Below, one piece after another: positions 7,882 through 15,690 of a DNA stretch of 64,000 nucleotides. Position 1 is the stretch's first letter. Every line of letters starts with the position of its first letter. The DNA comes from Parabacteroides sp. PF5-9 (GTDB lineage: Bacteria; Bacteroidota; Bacteroidia; Bacteroidales; Tannerellaceae), in contig NZ_JARXWG010000003.1 of assembly GCF_029893105.1 (NCBI RefSeq), positions 158,403-222,402 of the forward strand, given 5' to 3'. The notes beneath the pieces are model-generated. The model ran no database searches. It was given only the letters and a program-made list of their open reading frames with translations, and was not told where the DNA came from. A program made the translations under genes and the position numbers.

Positions 7882-9351
7882 TTAAAAATCTTTTCCGGCA
7901 AAAGTGATGTTCATGCCTGGTTCGTTTTGTGCTGTTGAGGCCAGTTCCCGGCTTCGTGTCTCAACTTTTCCGGTGATAAATTCGGGGATGTTGTACGATT
8001 TCATGAAGCGATCGTAATATTTCGTATCTTTTTGAGGCAACAGAAATGGCTTTGCTGCCTGCCCGTTTTTGTCGATATACGCAAAGTGCGGACGGGTGTA
8101 AAGGCCGTCGATGCAGCGACTGCTGAAGACAATCCAATGGCTGTTGCTGCTCCAGGAGTGATAACTCTCTGTATCGTCACTGTTGGCTGCCTCTAACGGA
8201 TAGTGTTCGCCGGTCTCTAAGTTGATCATATGTAAATCGGCATCTTTATGCCAGATTAAAAAATAACCGTGGTCGGACAGGGCGTACAAGAGGTATTTCC
8301 CATTGGGTGAAACACGCGGGAAAGAGGCGCTTAATCCGCCGATCTCCGCATTGTAGAGTGTATCCACCTCATGCCCGAAGCTGCGCGTGTCGGCATCGAA
8401 GGATATGGCACATAGACTGTACTTTAATTCATCGAATTCATCGGGCATTTGACGTGCTTTGGCCGAGTTGTAATAGAGGGTTTTACCATCCGGAGAAAAA
8501 GCGGGACAGGTCTCGTAGGCGCCTTCGGCAAACAACGCTTCTGTGGTAAACAGTTCATGCGTTTCGGTATCATAGATCACGATATCTGAATTGGAGTCGT
8601 ATACCTCTATCCGGTTCTTGTTTTTCCGATGAAAACTCTGAAAATTTTCATTGACGGAAAAAGCGATGTAGCGGCCTGAAGGGTGCCAGGCGGGGAAAAC
8701 GAGTGCCGACATTGTCTGTTCGGTTCTGGTGTTCAGTTTCTCAATTTTATTATCCTTGATCAACATGGTTCCGGCCGACTCTCCACGCATATGAAAGACC
8801 ATATTGTGGGGCTCCTGCATACGGAAGGAGTGACAGTTCATACAGTTGTTGTCACTGATTCGGTTTTCTATGATCGCACTTTCCTGATAACTTTCCAAAT
8901 TGCGCTGATAGAGTCCCATGCGGTACCACAACTCGTAGCCCGGCTCGATCAGGCGATAAGCCAGATGGGAGTCGATCGGTTCTTTGGCGACATGCATCTG
9001 AAAAGCGTTATATCTGATCCAGTCATTCTCTTTGGCATAGATGGTTATATCAATCGATTGCCCGGTAGCCGCAAGCAGTAGTTTTTCCCAGCTTTTTGGT
9101 GGAATATGGAACTGCCCTTTTTTTGCTTTTACCTGAAGGGTTTCATTGTTTGCGGTAAAAACAGCATAGGCTTCATCATGCGTGGATTTTAATTCGAAGT
9201 TTAATGGAGAAATATTCGGTGGAATCGTTACTTCCGTGTAAGGAGGGAATATCTCCGGTTCTTTATCCACCGGACGGCTGTCGGGGATGGATTGCGAACA
9301 TGACAAACACCCCCAAAGTGATACTATGAGAAGAAAAAACACCCTATTCAT
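7882..9351 (-). CDS. PD40/TolB-like beta-propeller lipoprotein with a single CXXCH haem motif
   Basis: A 489-residue protein with a lipoprotein signal (Cys15 or Cys18). An N-terminal beta domain (about 30-130) contains YTEVTIPPNISPLNFEL. CMNCH at 170-174 matches a c-type haem attachment motif. The C-terminal half is a TolB-like propeller with PD40 repeats such as WHPSGRYIAFSV and FSPDGKTLYYNS. It is strongly similar along its whole length to the protein at 11238-12707; both have 489 residues, with CXXCH at nearly the same place. The two flank a DUF6057 membrane protein. A periplasmic or surface electron-transfer or haem role is inferred; the function is not established. Confidence 0.8.
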   Translation of the reverse strand: MNRVFFLLIVSLWGCLSCSQSIPDSRPVDKEPEIFPPYTEVTIPPNISPLNFELKSTHDEAYAVFTANNETLQVKAKKGQFHIPPKSWEKLLLAATGQSIDITIYAKENDWIRYNAFQMHVAKEPIDSHLAYRLIEPGYELWYRMGLYQRNLESYQESAIIENRISDNNCMNCHSFRMQEPHNMVFHMRGESAGTMLIKDNKIEKLNTRTEQTMSALVFPAWHPSGRYIAFSVNENFQSFHRKNKNRIEVYDSNSDIVIYDTETHELFTTEALFAEGAYETCPAFSPDGKTLYYNSAKARQMPDEFDELKYSLCAISFDADTRSFGHEVDTLYNAEIGGLSASFPRVSPNGKYLLYALSDHGYFLIWHKDADLHMINLETGEHYPLEAANSDDTESYHSWSSNSHWIVFSSRCIDGLYTRPHFAYIDKNGQAAKPFLLPQKDTKYYDRFMKSYNIPEFITGKVETRSRELASTAQNEPGMNITFAGKDF

Positions 9352-9353
9352 CG

Positions 9354-9632
9354 CTATTTATATATATAATAATACCAATAAGAATTGCCATAACCCGGTT
9401 TTAATAACTCGGGCAGCTGTTGCGCGTTGTTTCTGTTTTGCATCACAATCCGGCCATATCCTGTAAAACGGTCTATAACGGTTTGAGAAACATTAAATCG
9501 TTTCCAATAATCCGGATTACGGTCTTCCAGTAAAATGACAGCTTCCTGAAAACTGTAAGGCAGTGTGGACAATGCATCGGTGCCATAATAGGTCTCAATC
9601 ATTTGGCGGAAAGCGGCCATGTTTTTATGCAA
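9354..9632 (-). pseudogene. C-terminal fragment of the frameshifted DUF6057 membrane protein
   Basis: This frame encodes about 92 residues (LHKNMAAFRQMIETYYG near its start, YGNSYWYYYIYK at the end) that match the expected C-terminus of the DUF6057 family. No separate start is needed: reading upstream in the same frame gives QQLGAVFLLHKN, which continues the preceding open frame if one extra T is present in the TTTT run at 9658-9661. I therefore treat it as the detached 3' end of the gene at 9647-11101. It stops 2 bp before the next gene, so operon order is otherwise intact. Confidence 0.75.
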
Positions 9633-9646
9633 CAGGAAGACTGCGC

Positions 9647-11101
9647 CTAACTGTTGGAAAATTGATTGTCGTAAAGACCTTCGTCCACCCGGGATTGTAA
9701 AAGGCTGGGTACGCTTTCCAGTCCGGTCAATGTGGTTTTGGCAGGTAACATTTTTCGTTTGGAGCCGAATAGAGGATCAGCCTCCACGGCCGTATCATTA
9801 TTCAGAAACCGGCGATGTTCTTTTGCCCAATCCCGGTATCCGAAAGTCTGTTCCAGTAGCCGGATGTATTTTTCAGCGACCAGATATTCGCCGTAAATCA
9901 GGTTGGTTTGTATCAGTCGCTTCAGGTTGTGTGGATTTCCAAAACCGACGACTATCTCATTTGCTTCAAAGGCCATTTGTTGTGCTAATGCCACTTCTCC
10001 CAACGTGAAATAGACATGGCTCAACAGGTTGGAGGTGACAATGGTTCGGTCCCAGGTGCGAACCAACCCTTCCATACCATGCTGGTCGAAAAAGAACATA
10101 CGATCACCCAGTTCTTTTTTTTCTGCCAGAGCCATATTCAGGTAACCCAGATAAAGATAGTTGTTCATTGAGCCGTTGCTGATAGAGATGATTTTGTCCC
10201 AATCTTGCTGATGGGCATAGTAATCGAGTTCTTTTAATGTTTTCGATTCCTTGTCTTCATATTGGGGAATGAGCCAGAAGCAGAGTCCGGCAACCACCAC
10301 CAATTGAGCAATAAAACTGAACAACTTTGTTTTGTCCGATTTCAGATCATATTTCCGGGAAAGGAAAGCGGCACCAATGATCAGTGGCAGACAGATCCAG
10401 GAATAATAAATGACAGTCGGAGGAGTAATGGTCGGGTGAAAATAGGCATCCGGTAAAAAGGCGAATGAATAATCGCGAACGATCGCCTGTTGATAGCAGA
10501 TATAAACAAGAACCAAATATGTTATGGCAAATAAAAGACTTAAATACCCACGGGATGTCCGTTGTAAGATCTCCCATAAAATCAGGCATAAGGTAAATAA
10601 TCCGGCAATAGGACCTGCTGCCCAAAAGAGTAATGGAATAGCGAATAATCCGATCGGCAACCGGTAATAAAAATTTGAAATACGAACATATCCGTTCAAA
10701 AACAACAGGAACAGGATATAAGCGATTGTTCCCTGATACAGATAATTGAAATTGAAATGGATAAGTAATAACGCTAAAGGAGGGAGCAGATAGAATGCGA
10801 ACAACTCCATAGCGGTTATTCTCTTTAAGAGCCTATGGGTCAGTAATCCTACCAGGGCTAATAATGTTGCAGTAATGATTGCTCCAACATAAGGTTGCAC
10901 GAAGAATTGCACACAAAATTCACCGATAGAGAGCGCTAGTCCACCCGGATAGGCCAATTGATCAACAATATATTCCCAGGAGAATAAGAAAAGCTGAAAT
11001 TGTTCGATGTAATAAAAATGAAAGGCGTTAGTCGTTTGTAAAAAGAAAATCAACATCACAAACAACAATACCCCTAAGAGTAATTGTTTATATCTTTTCA
11101 T
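9647..11101 (-). CDS. DUF6057 polytopic membrane protein, N-terminal part (frameshifted)
   Basis: A 484-residue open frame with roughly ten transmembrane helices in residues 8-290, followed by a soluble TPR-like region (LDYYAHQQDWDKIISISNG near 300). It runs out of frame at residue 484 after DNQFSNS. The downstream frame at 9354-9632 carries the missing C-terminus, and a one-base shortening of a T run at 9658-9661 explains both. The intact protein would be about 585 residues. Its function is unknown. Its place between two CXXCH propeller lipoproteins suggests a shared membrane system. The break may be a real mutation or a homopolymer sequencing error. Confidence 0.8.
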   Translation of the reverse strand: MKRYKQLLLGVLLFVMLIFFLQTTNAFHFYYIEQFQLFLFSWEYIVDQLAYPGGLALSIGEFCVQFFVQPYVGAIITATLLALVGLLTHRLLKRITAMELFAFYLLPPLALLLIHFNFNYLYQGTIAYILFLLFLNGYVRISNFYYRLPIGLFAIPLLFWAAGPIAGLFTLCLILWEILQRTSRGYLSLLFAITYLVLVYICYQQAIVRDYSFAFLPDAYFHPTITPPTVIYYSWICLPLIIGAAFLSRKYDLKSDKTKLFSFIAQLVVVAGLCFWLIPQYEDKESKTLKELDYYAHQQDWDKIISISNGSMNNYLYLGYLNMALAEKKELGDRMFFFDQHGMEGLVRTWDRTIVTSNLLSHVYFTLGEVALAQQMAFEANEIVVGFGNPHNLKRLIQTNLIYGEYLVAEKYIRLLEQTFGYRDWAKEHRRFLNNDTAVEADPLFGSKRKMLPAKTTLTGLESVPSLLQSRVDEGLYDNQFSNS

Positions 11102-11237
11102 GGACTAAAGGAGTAACACAACTTATTTCGCGACTAAAAGTAGCAAAACAATTTGTTTTTCAATGGCTTTTTATGCTTAATAACTTTTTTTTGCAATCAT
11201 AGAACTCATTATACATAATGTCATATAATGGAATAAT

Positions 11238-12707
11238 CTAAAAATTTTTACCGGCAAAGGTAATATCATTACCCGAATCGCGTGCCACTAAAGATATTTT
11301 CCGAGCCTGTTGTTTGACTTTTCCTGTAATAAATTCAGGTACATTGTACGACTCCATACAACGATCATAGTATTCCGAGTCTTTTTGTGGTAATAAAAAC
11401 GGCTTGGCCGCTTGCCCCGCATCATCGATATAGGCAAAATAGGGGCGGGTATAAAGTCCGTCACCCCGGCGGCTACTAAATACGACCCAACGGCTGTTGC
11501 TGCTCCAGGAGTGATAGCTATCTACATCCTGACTATTTGCTTTATTCAACGGATAATGTTCGCCAGTGCGTAGATTAATCATATGAAGATCGGCCTCTTT
11601 ATGCCAGATCATAAAGTTGCCATAATCACCAAGGGTATATAATAAATAGTTTCCATCAGGAGACACACGTGGTATGGATACGCTTCCGCCTTGTGTACGT
11701 GTGTTATATAATGTATCCACCTGTGTTCCGAATGTAGAAGTTGCCGGGTCGAAAGAGATCGAACAGAGACTGTATCTTAATTCGTTATACGTCTGTGGCA
11801 TCGGCTGGGCATCGGCTGAGCAGAAATAAAGTGTTTTTCCATCCGGTGAAAAAGTCGGGAAGGTTTCAAATGCCTTTTCATCAAAGAGCAACTCACTGGT
11901 GATAATTTTGTAATTCTCTGTGTCGTAGACGACAACATCCGAATTGGAATCATATACTTCAATGCGGTTTCTGTTATTCCGGTGGAAACTCTGATTCGTC
12001 AGATTGACAGAGAAAGCAACATATTTCCCGGAAGGATGCCAGGAGGGATAAACCAATGACGACATGGTTTGATCTGTTTTTGTATTTATTTTTTCAATCT
12101 TTCCATTTTGAATGAAAATGGTTCCGGCATGTTTGTCCCGCATATGAAGCAACATCTGTTCCGGATCTTGCATACAGAATGAATGGCAGTTCATGCAATT
12201 ATTATCGGTGATACGATTTTCAATAATCGCACTTTCCGTATAGTTCTCTAGATTTCGTTGGTAGATACCCATCTGGTGCCATAATTCATAACCTGGTTTG
12301 ATCAGTCGATAGGCGATATAGGGGTCGATCGGTTCTCTGGCTACCGTGATATTGAACGAATTGAAAATGCCCCAGCCTTTATCGTTTTTCATACGAAGGG
12401 AAACATCAATAGTTTTTCCGGATGCTGTCTTTAAAATGTTCTTCCATTTTTTGGCGGGGATATGAAATTGCCCTTTTTTAGACTTTATACGAAAAGAGTC
12501 ATTGGCTACCGAAAAGAGAACATAGGCTTCGATATGTGGATCTTTTAACTCAAAGTTCAAAGGTGCAATATTCGGTGGAATGGTAACTCCTGCGTAGTCC
12601 GGATAGATATCGGGTTCGACACCTAAAGCGGTATAATCGTGCGTTGGTGGTGAACAAGCGAAAACACAAAAAAGCAATATACCAATGAGTGTGATATTTT
12701 TTTTCAT
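11238..12707 (-). CDS. second PD40/TolB-like lipoprotein with CXXCH motif
   Basis: A 489-residue paralogue of the protein at 7882-9351. I start at the Met giving MKKNITLIG and a lipobox around Cys18 (CVFACS) rather than 33 bp upstream. The shared blocks include GVTIPPNIAPLNFEL, EPIDPYIAYRLIKPGYELW, NNCMNCHSF (CXXCH at 171-175), WHPSGKYVAFSV, FSPDGKTLYF and YHSWSSNSRWVVFSSRR. One extra Cys follows the motif (HSFCMQ). A 136-bp gap separates it from the DUF6057 gene. As with its paralogue, c-type haem binding is likely and the biological role is unknown. The duplication either side of DUF6057 is unlikely to be chance. Confidence 0.8.
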   Translation of the reverse strand: MKKNITLIGILLFCVFACSPPTHDYTALGVEPDIYPDYAGVTIPPNIAPLNFELKDPHIEAYVLFSVANDSFRIKSKKGQFHIPAKKWKNILKTASGKTIDVSLRMKNDKGWGIFNSFNITVAREPIDPYIAYRLIKPGYELWHQMGIYQRNLENYTESAIIENRITDNNCMNCHSFCMQDPEQMLLHMRDKHAGTIFIQNGKIEKINTKTDQTMSSLVYPSWHPSGKYVAFSVNLTNQSFHRNNRNRIEVYDSNSDVVVYDTENYKIITSELLFDEKAFETFPTFSPDGKTLYFCSADAQPMPQTYNELRYSLCSISFDPATSTFGTQVDTLYNTRTQGGSVSIPRVSPDGNYLLYTLGDYGNFMIWHKEADLHMINLRTGEHYPLNKANSQDVDSYHSWSSNSRWVVFSSRRGDGLYTRPYFAYIDDAGQAAKPFLLPQKDSEYYDRCMESYNVPEFITGKVKQQARKISLVARDSGNDITFAGKNF

Positions 12708-12788
12708 AACGTAATTATTAAGGCGAAATTGCAAAATCAAATATTAGCAAGTAATCTCTAAACAGAGTAAACGCTGTTTTATCTATAA

Positions 12789-12796
12789 CAAATATA
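12789..12796 (-). promoter_or_regulatory. -7 promoter box for the CXXCH lipoprotein/DUF6057 cluster
   Basis: On the minus strand this reads TATATTTG, an exact TAnnTTTG match, 82 bp upstream of the chosen start at 12707. No clear -33 TTTG is seen. Confidence 0.5.
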
Positions 12797-12881
12797 GTAA
12801 ACTATCTTTTATGTTGTTGTTAATTGTTAAGAAACTATATATTGACTCGCTCTTTGTTTATCATCATCGGGTTTGATTCAG

Positions 12882-13997
12882 TTATTGTGAGGATGTCGGC
12901 CAGAAATCGGGTTTGTTTTTTGACGCGTTATATCTTGTCCGGCAATCGACACATTTGGTTCGCAAATAGACACTGCTGTAATATTCGTATATGGAGTAAC
13001 CGGGTAATGGCGTGTATCTTCTATAGTCGTCATCCAAACAAGTAGAACCATAAGTTAACTCATAATACTTCTTACTTTTATCAATATACAACTCCTTTTC
13101 CGTCGTTGTAGAGACTTCGATATAACCGACGACATAGATATTCGGATTAGTCGTACAGGAGATATTCCCTTTCATCTCAGAAGGAATAGCCGAAAACAAC
13201 CCTCCAGTCAACTCTACATTCTTCTGTAAATTTTGGAAAAAGGCATATGCTTCTTTTCTCAACGAGGATTGTTTTACCGAAATGTAATATAAAATGGACA
13301 ATCTGTCGTCTGTCGGTTGTATTTCGGTTAGTTTTTGTCGGGAAATAATATTCTCTGAAATCTTATCCGTTGTCCCCAGGATCAGTTTTTTTGAATGATC
13401 CTTTCCCCAGCAGTAGTACGTGTTATAAGGTGTATTCAGATAAAACATCATGAATTGATCGTCTATATAACCTGCATTTGCAAATAATTCTGCCTGTACT
13501 TCCCAGTGTTCTTCGAACGACCATCGGTAGTACTTGTTTTGATTCTGTGAATCATGTGTCATGAGATAGAGCGAGACCGGCTTCCCTTTGGCTGGTTTTT
13601 CAGAAAAAATAGTATCGATAGCCGGAGCAAACAAAGGTGAAAGGAAACTTGATTTATAAACTTCGTTATTGGCAGCAATATGTAATCTGTATTGCTTCGC
13701 CGGATCAAGTTCGCCCATTTGAACGGTGTATATGCCATCCCCGCTTCTTTGACTTGGGAAAATATCTCCCTCTTCGGTCTCTACATATAACTCTGCGTCA
13801 TTAACCAGTTTGGCTTCATACAACTCCTCTTGTAAACCTACACTCTGGGATACTTTGAACGTTGATTCTCCATTTGTGATTATACCGTCAACAACCAGTA
13901 AGTCTTTGATCTCTTCGATGTCAGTCGGAGTATATTCTTCAATACAACCGATCAAACAAATAAGTGCGGTACAGATTATATAAATGCTCTTTTTCAT
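12882..13997 (-). CDS. DUF4249 lipoprotein of a TonB uptake operon
   Basis: A 371-residue lipoprotein with lipobox CLIGC (Cys18) and the family-typical start LLVVDGIITNGESTFKVSQS near residue 33, followed by VNDAELYVETEEGD. DUF4249 proteins have an N-terminal immunoglobulin-like part and are regularly encoded next to TonB-dependent receptors. They are thought to be surface or periplasmic partners, with unknown substrates. A Cys-containing segment (RTKCVDCRTRYN) lies near the C-terminus. The gene starts 11 bp after the MG2/plug protein and is last in the operon. Confidence 0.85.
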   Translation of the reverse strand: MKKSIYIICTALICLIGCIEEYTPTDIEEIKDLLVVDGIITNGESTFKVSQSVGLQEELYEAKLVNDAELYVETEEGDIFPSQRSGDGIYTVQMGELDPAKQYRLHIAANNEVYKSSFLSPLFAPAIDTIFSEKPAKGKPVSLYLMTHDSQNQNKYYRWSFEEHWEVQAELFANAGYIDDQFMMFYLNTPYNTYYCWGKDHSKKLILGTTDKISENIISRQKLTEIQPTDDRLSILYYISVKQSSLRKEAYAFFQNLQKNVELTGGLFSAIPSEMKGNISCTTNPNIYVVGYIEVSTTTEKELYIDKSKKYYELTYGSTCLDDDYRRYTPLPGYSIYEYYSSVYLRTKCVDCRTRYNASKNKPDFWPTSSQ

Positions 13998-14008
13998 CTC
14001 TATTCTCT

Positions 14009-15679
14009 TTATTTCACATCAAAATAGGCTGTTCCCCGAATGACCTTACCCTCTTTTGTCAGTCCTTCTATGGTGACTTGATACTCTCCCGTAATGTCTG
14101 AGGTGCGGAAAGGTATGGATATAGAGGTGTTTCCGCCGGTATTTACGTTTGGTTCCCATAATAATGTGTGACGGAAATCCGGAATACGTTTGGTTTCTGC
14201 TTGTGCAGGGACATAAAAAAGCCGTTTAGCCTGTGTCCCTTCGTAATCGAAGAACTGTGTTGTCTCATCCAGTTTTAATCCCGGATAATCGTTATTATAG
14301 GAATACATAGCTACGACGCCTTCAAAAAGATCCTCCCCGAAGACATATTTCCCTCGATAGACATCGATCTTTTTTAGCAATAAAGGATCATAGCTAAAAA
14401 TGAAATCATGATCTAAAATAGGTATGCCGTCTAATACCAGTAAAGAACGCAGGGAGGTATAACCCGTTTTGTCGTCCGTCAGTACGGCCAATGACCGTTT
14501 ATTGTTACTTCTCCGGATAGTTACCCCCTGTATAAATTCGATAATCACCTCTTCCATAGTGGTAAACCGGGTGTATTCATCCAACAGATATGACTTCTCT
14601 ATATTCCATTGAAAATGCGAAAAAGAGTGCTCTATACGCCCCCGTGAATCGGGGGTAAATGTATACTGAGCCTGGAGTCCCACACTGCGTTGTAAGAGTT
14701 GTTCCTCCCATTTGGGGTTCATAATAAATGGGGGAAGTGTCTTCTCGGTATGCGTTTCAAAAGGCGATTGAATATCGACCCGGTACTTTTTACCAATCAG
14801 GTTATATGTGGATGTCGCAATTTCGTGTGTGCCGGAATTCCGGTTGGTATAGAAAGAGACTTCCGCATTGTCATTCACCTGTCCGTTGTACAGGCGGATT
14901 TGGTCTCCGACAAATCCCAGGAATGAAGGTACCTTAAATCCCGGAGGGGTTTGAGGCGAATCGATATCCACCAGCTTACCCTGAATGATATGTCCTTCGT
15001 ATTCGGGAGCAAAAGCATTCTGGAGCGGTTTCTGAGGTAATTCAGCCAACGATTTATTCCATTGATTGATTGTTATGATATTGGGAGGCAGAACAAAGTC
15101 TTTACCTGCAACAGAGAGCGAGAGTGAGTGTATATTTTCAGGTATACCTTGGATGAGTAGTTGCCCTTGACTGCGTGTAGGCAAAGTGCGGCTATCGGTT
15201 GTAACGGTAATCGTATTTTCCAAAGCAGAAGGCATTTCTGAGAACAGTAATGTGTCTGTTTGCAACGCTTCATCATTCCGGAATGTATTGATAATACTTA
15301 TGGGTCGTTGAAAATAGATCGCTTCCCCTTCGTTACGCATATACCGTGTATAAGCGATCAATCGGTAGAAGCCGGTGGATAAAGAGGGTGGTAATTCCAT
15401 CCATCCCTCACCGATACCGTTGTTGATCTCCACTTTTGCCTGAATATGCGGGTCTGTTTCATCGACCAACTCAACATATCCCACCTTACTGAAATCTAAA
15501 GGGATCCCTTCGGCATCCGTCAGGTAAAGTTTCATCCAGAGTAGTTCTCCGGCCAGATAAAGCTGCTTGTCGGTCTGTAGGTATATACGTTCACGAATCT
15601 CTTGCGCCGATAGATTTCCCACCTGAAGTAAAATAGCCAGTATGAAGGCTATCCCTTTATTGATCAATTGCTTTTTCAT
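14009..15679 (-). CDS. MG2-like / TonB-plug hybrid outer-membrane-associated protein
   Basis: A 556-residue secreted protein with a signal peptide ending near residue 25. It then has an alpha-2-macroglobulin MG2-like domain (IYLQTDKQLYLAGELLWMKL, about 33-52), a feature of Bacteroidetes export and uptake proteins. The region around 370-450 (TTMEEVIIEFIQGVTIRR, LLVLDGIPILD, KKIDVYRGKYVFGEDLFEGV) looks like a TonB receptor plug, but no barrel follows. The C-terminal piece (SIPFRTSDITGEYQVTIEG) is an immunoglobulin-like strand set. It lies 11 bp after the full TonB receptor gene, so it may act as an accessory plug-like or ligand-handling protein. That role is an inference. Confidence 0.75.
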   Translation of the reverse strand: MKKQLINKGIAFILAILLQVGNLSAQEIRERIYLQTDKQLYLAGELLWMKLYLTDAEGIPLDFSKVGYVELVDETDPHIQAKVEINNGIGEGWMELPPSLSTGFYRLIAYTRYMRNEGEAIYFQRPISIINTFRNDEALQTDTLLFSEMPSALENTITVTTDSRTLPTRSQGQLLIQGIPENIHSLSLSVAGKDFVLPPNIITINQWNKSLAELPQKPLQNAFAPEYEGHIIQGKLVDIDSPQTPPGFKVPSFLGFVGDQIRLYNGQVNDNAEVSFYTNRNSGTHEIATSTYNLIGKKYRVDIQSPFETHTEKTLPPFIMNPKWEEQLLQRSVGLQAQYTFTPDSRGRIEHSFSHFQWNIEKSYLLDEYTRFTTMEEVIIEFIQGVTIRRSNNKRSLAVLTDDKTGYTSLRSLLVLDGIPILDHDFIFSYDPLLLKKIDVYRGKYVFGEDLFEGVVAMYSYNNDYPGLKLDETTQFFDYEGTQAKRLFYVPAQAETKRIPDFRHTLLWEPNVNTGGNTSISIPFRTSDITGEYQVTIEGLTKEGKVIRGTAYFDVK

Positions 15680-15690
15680 AGGGTCAATCG

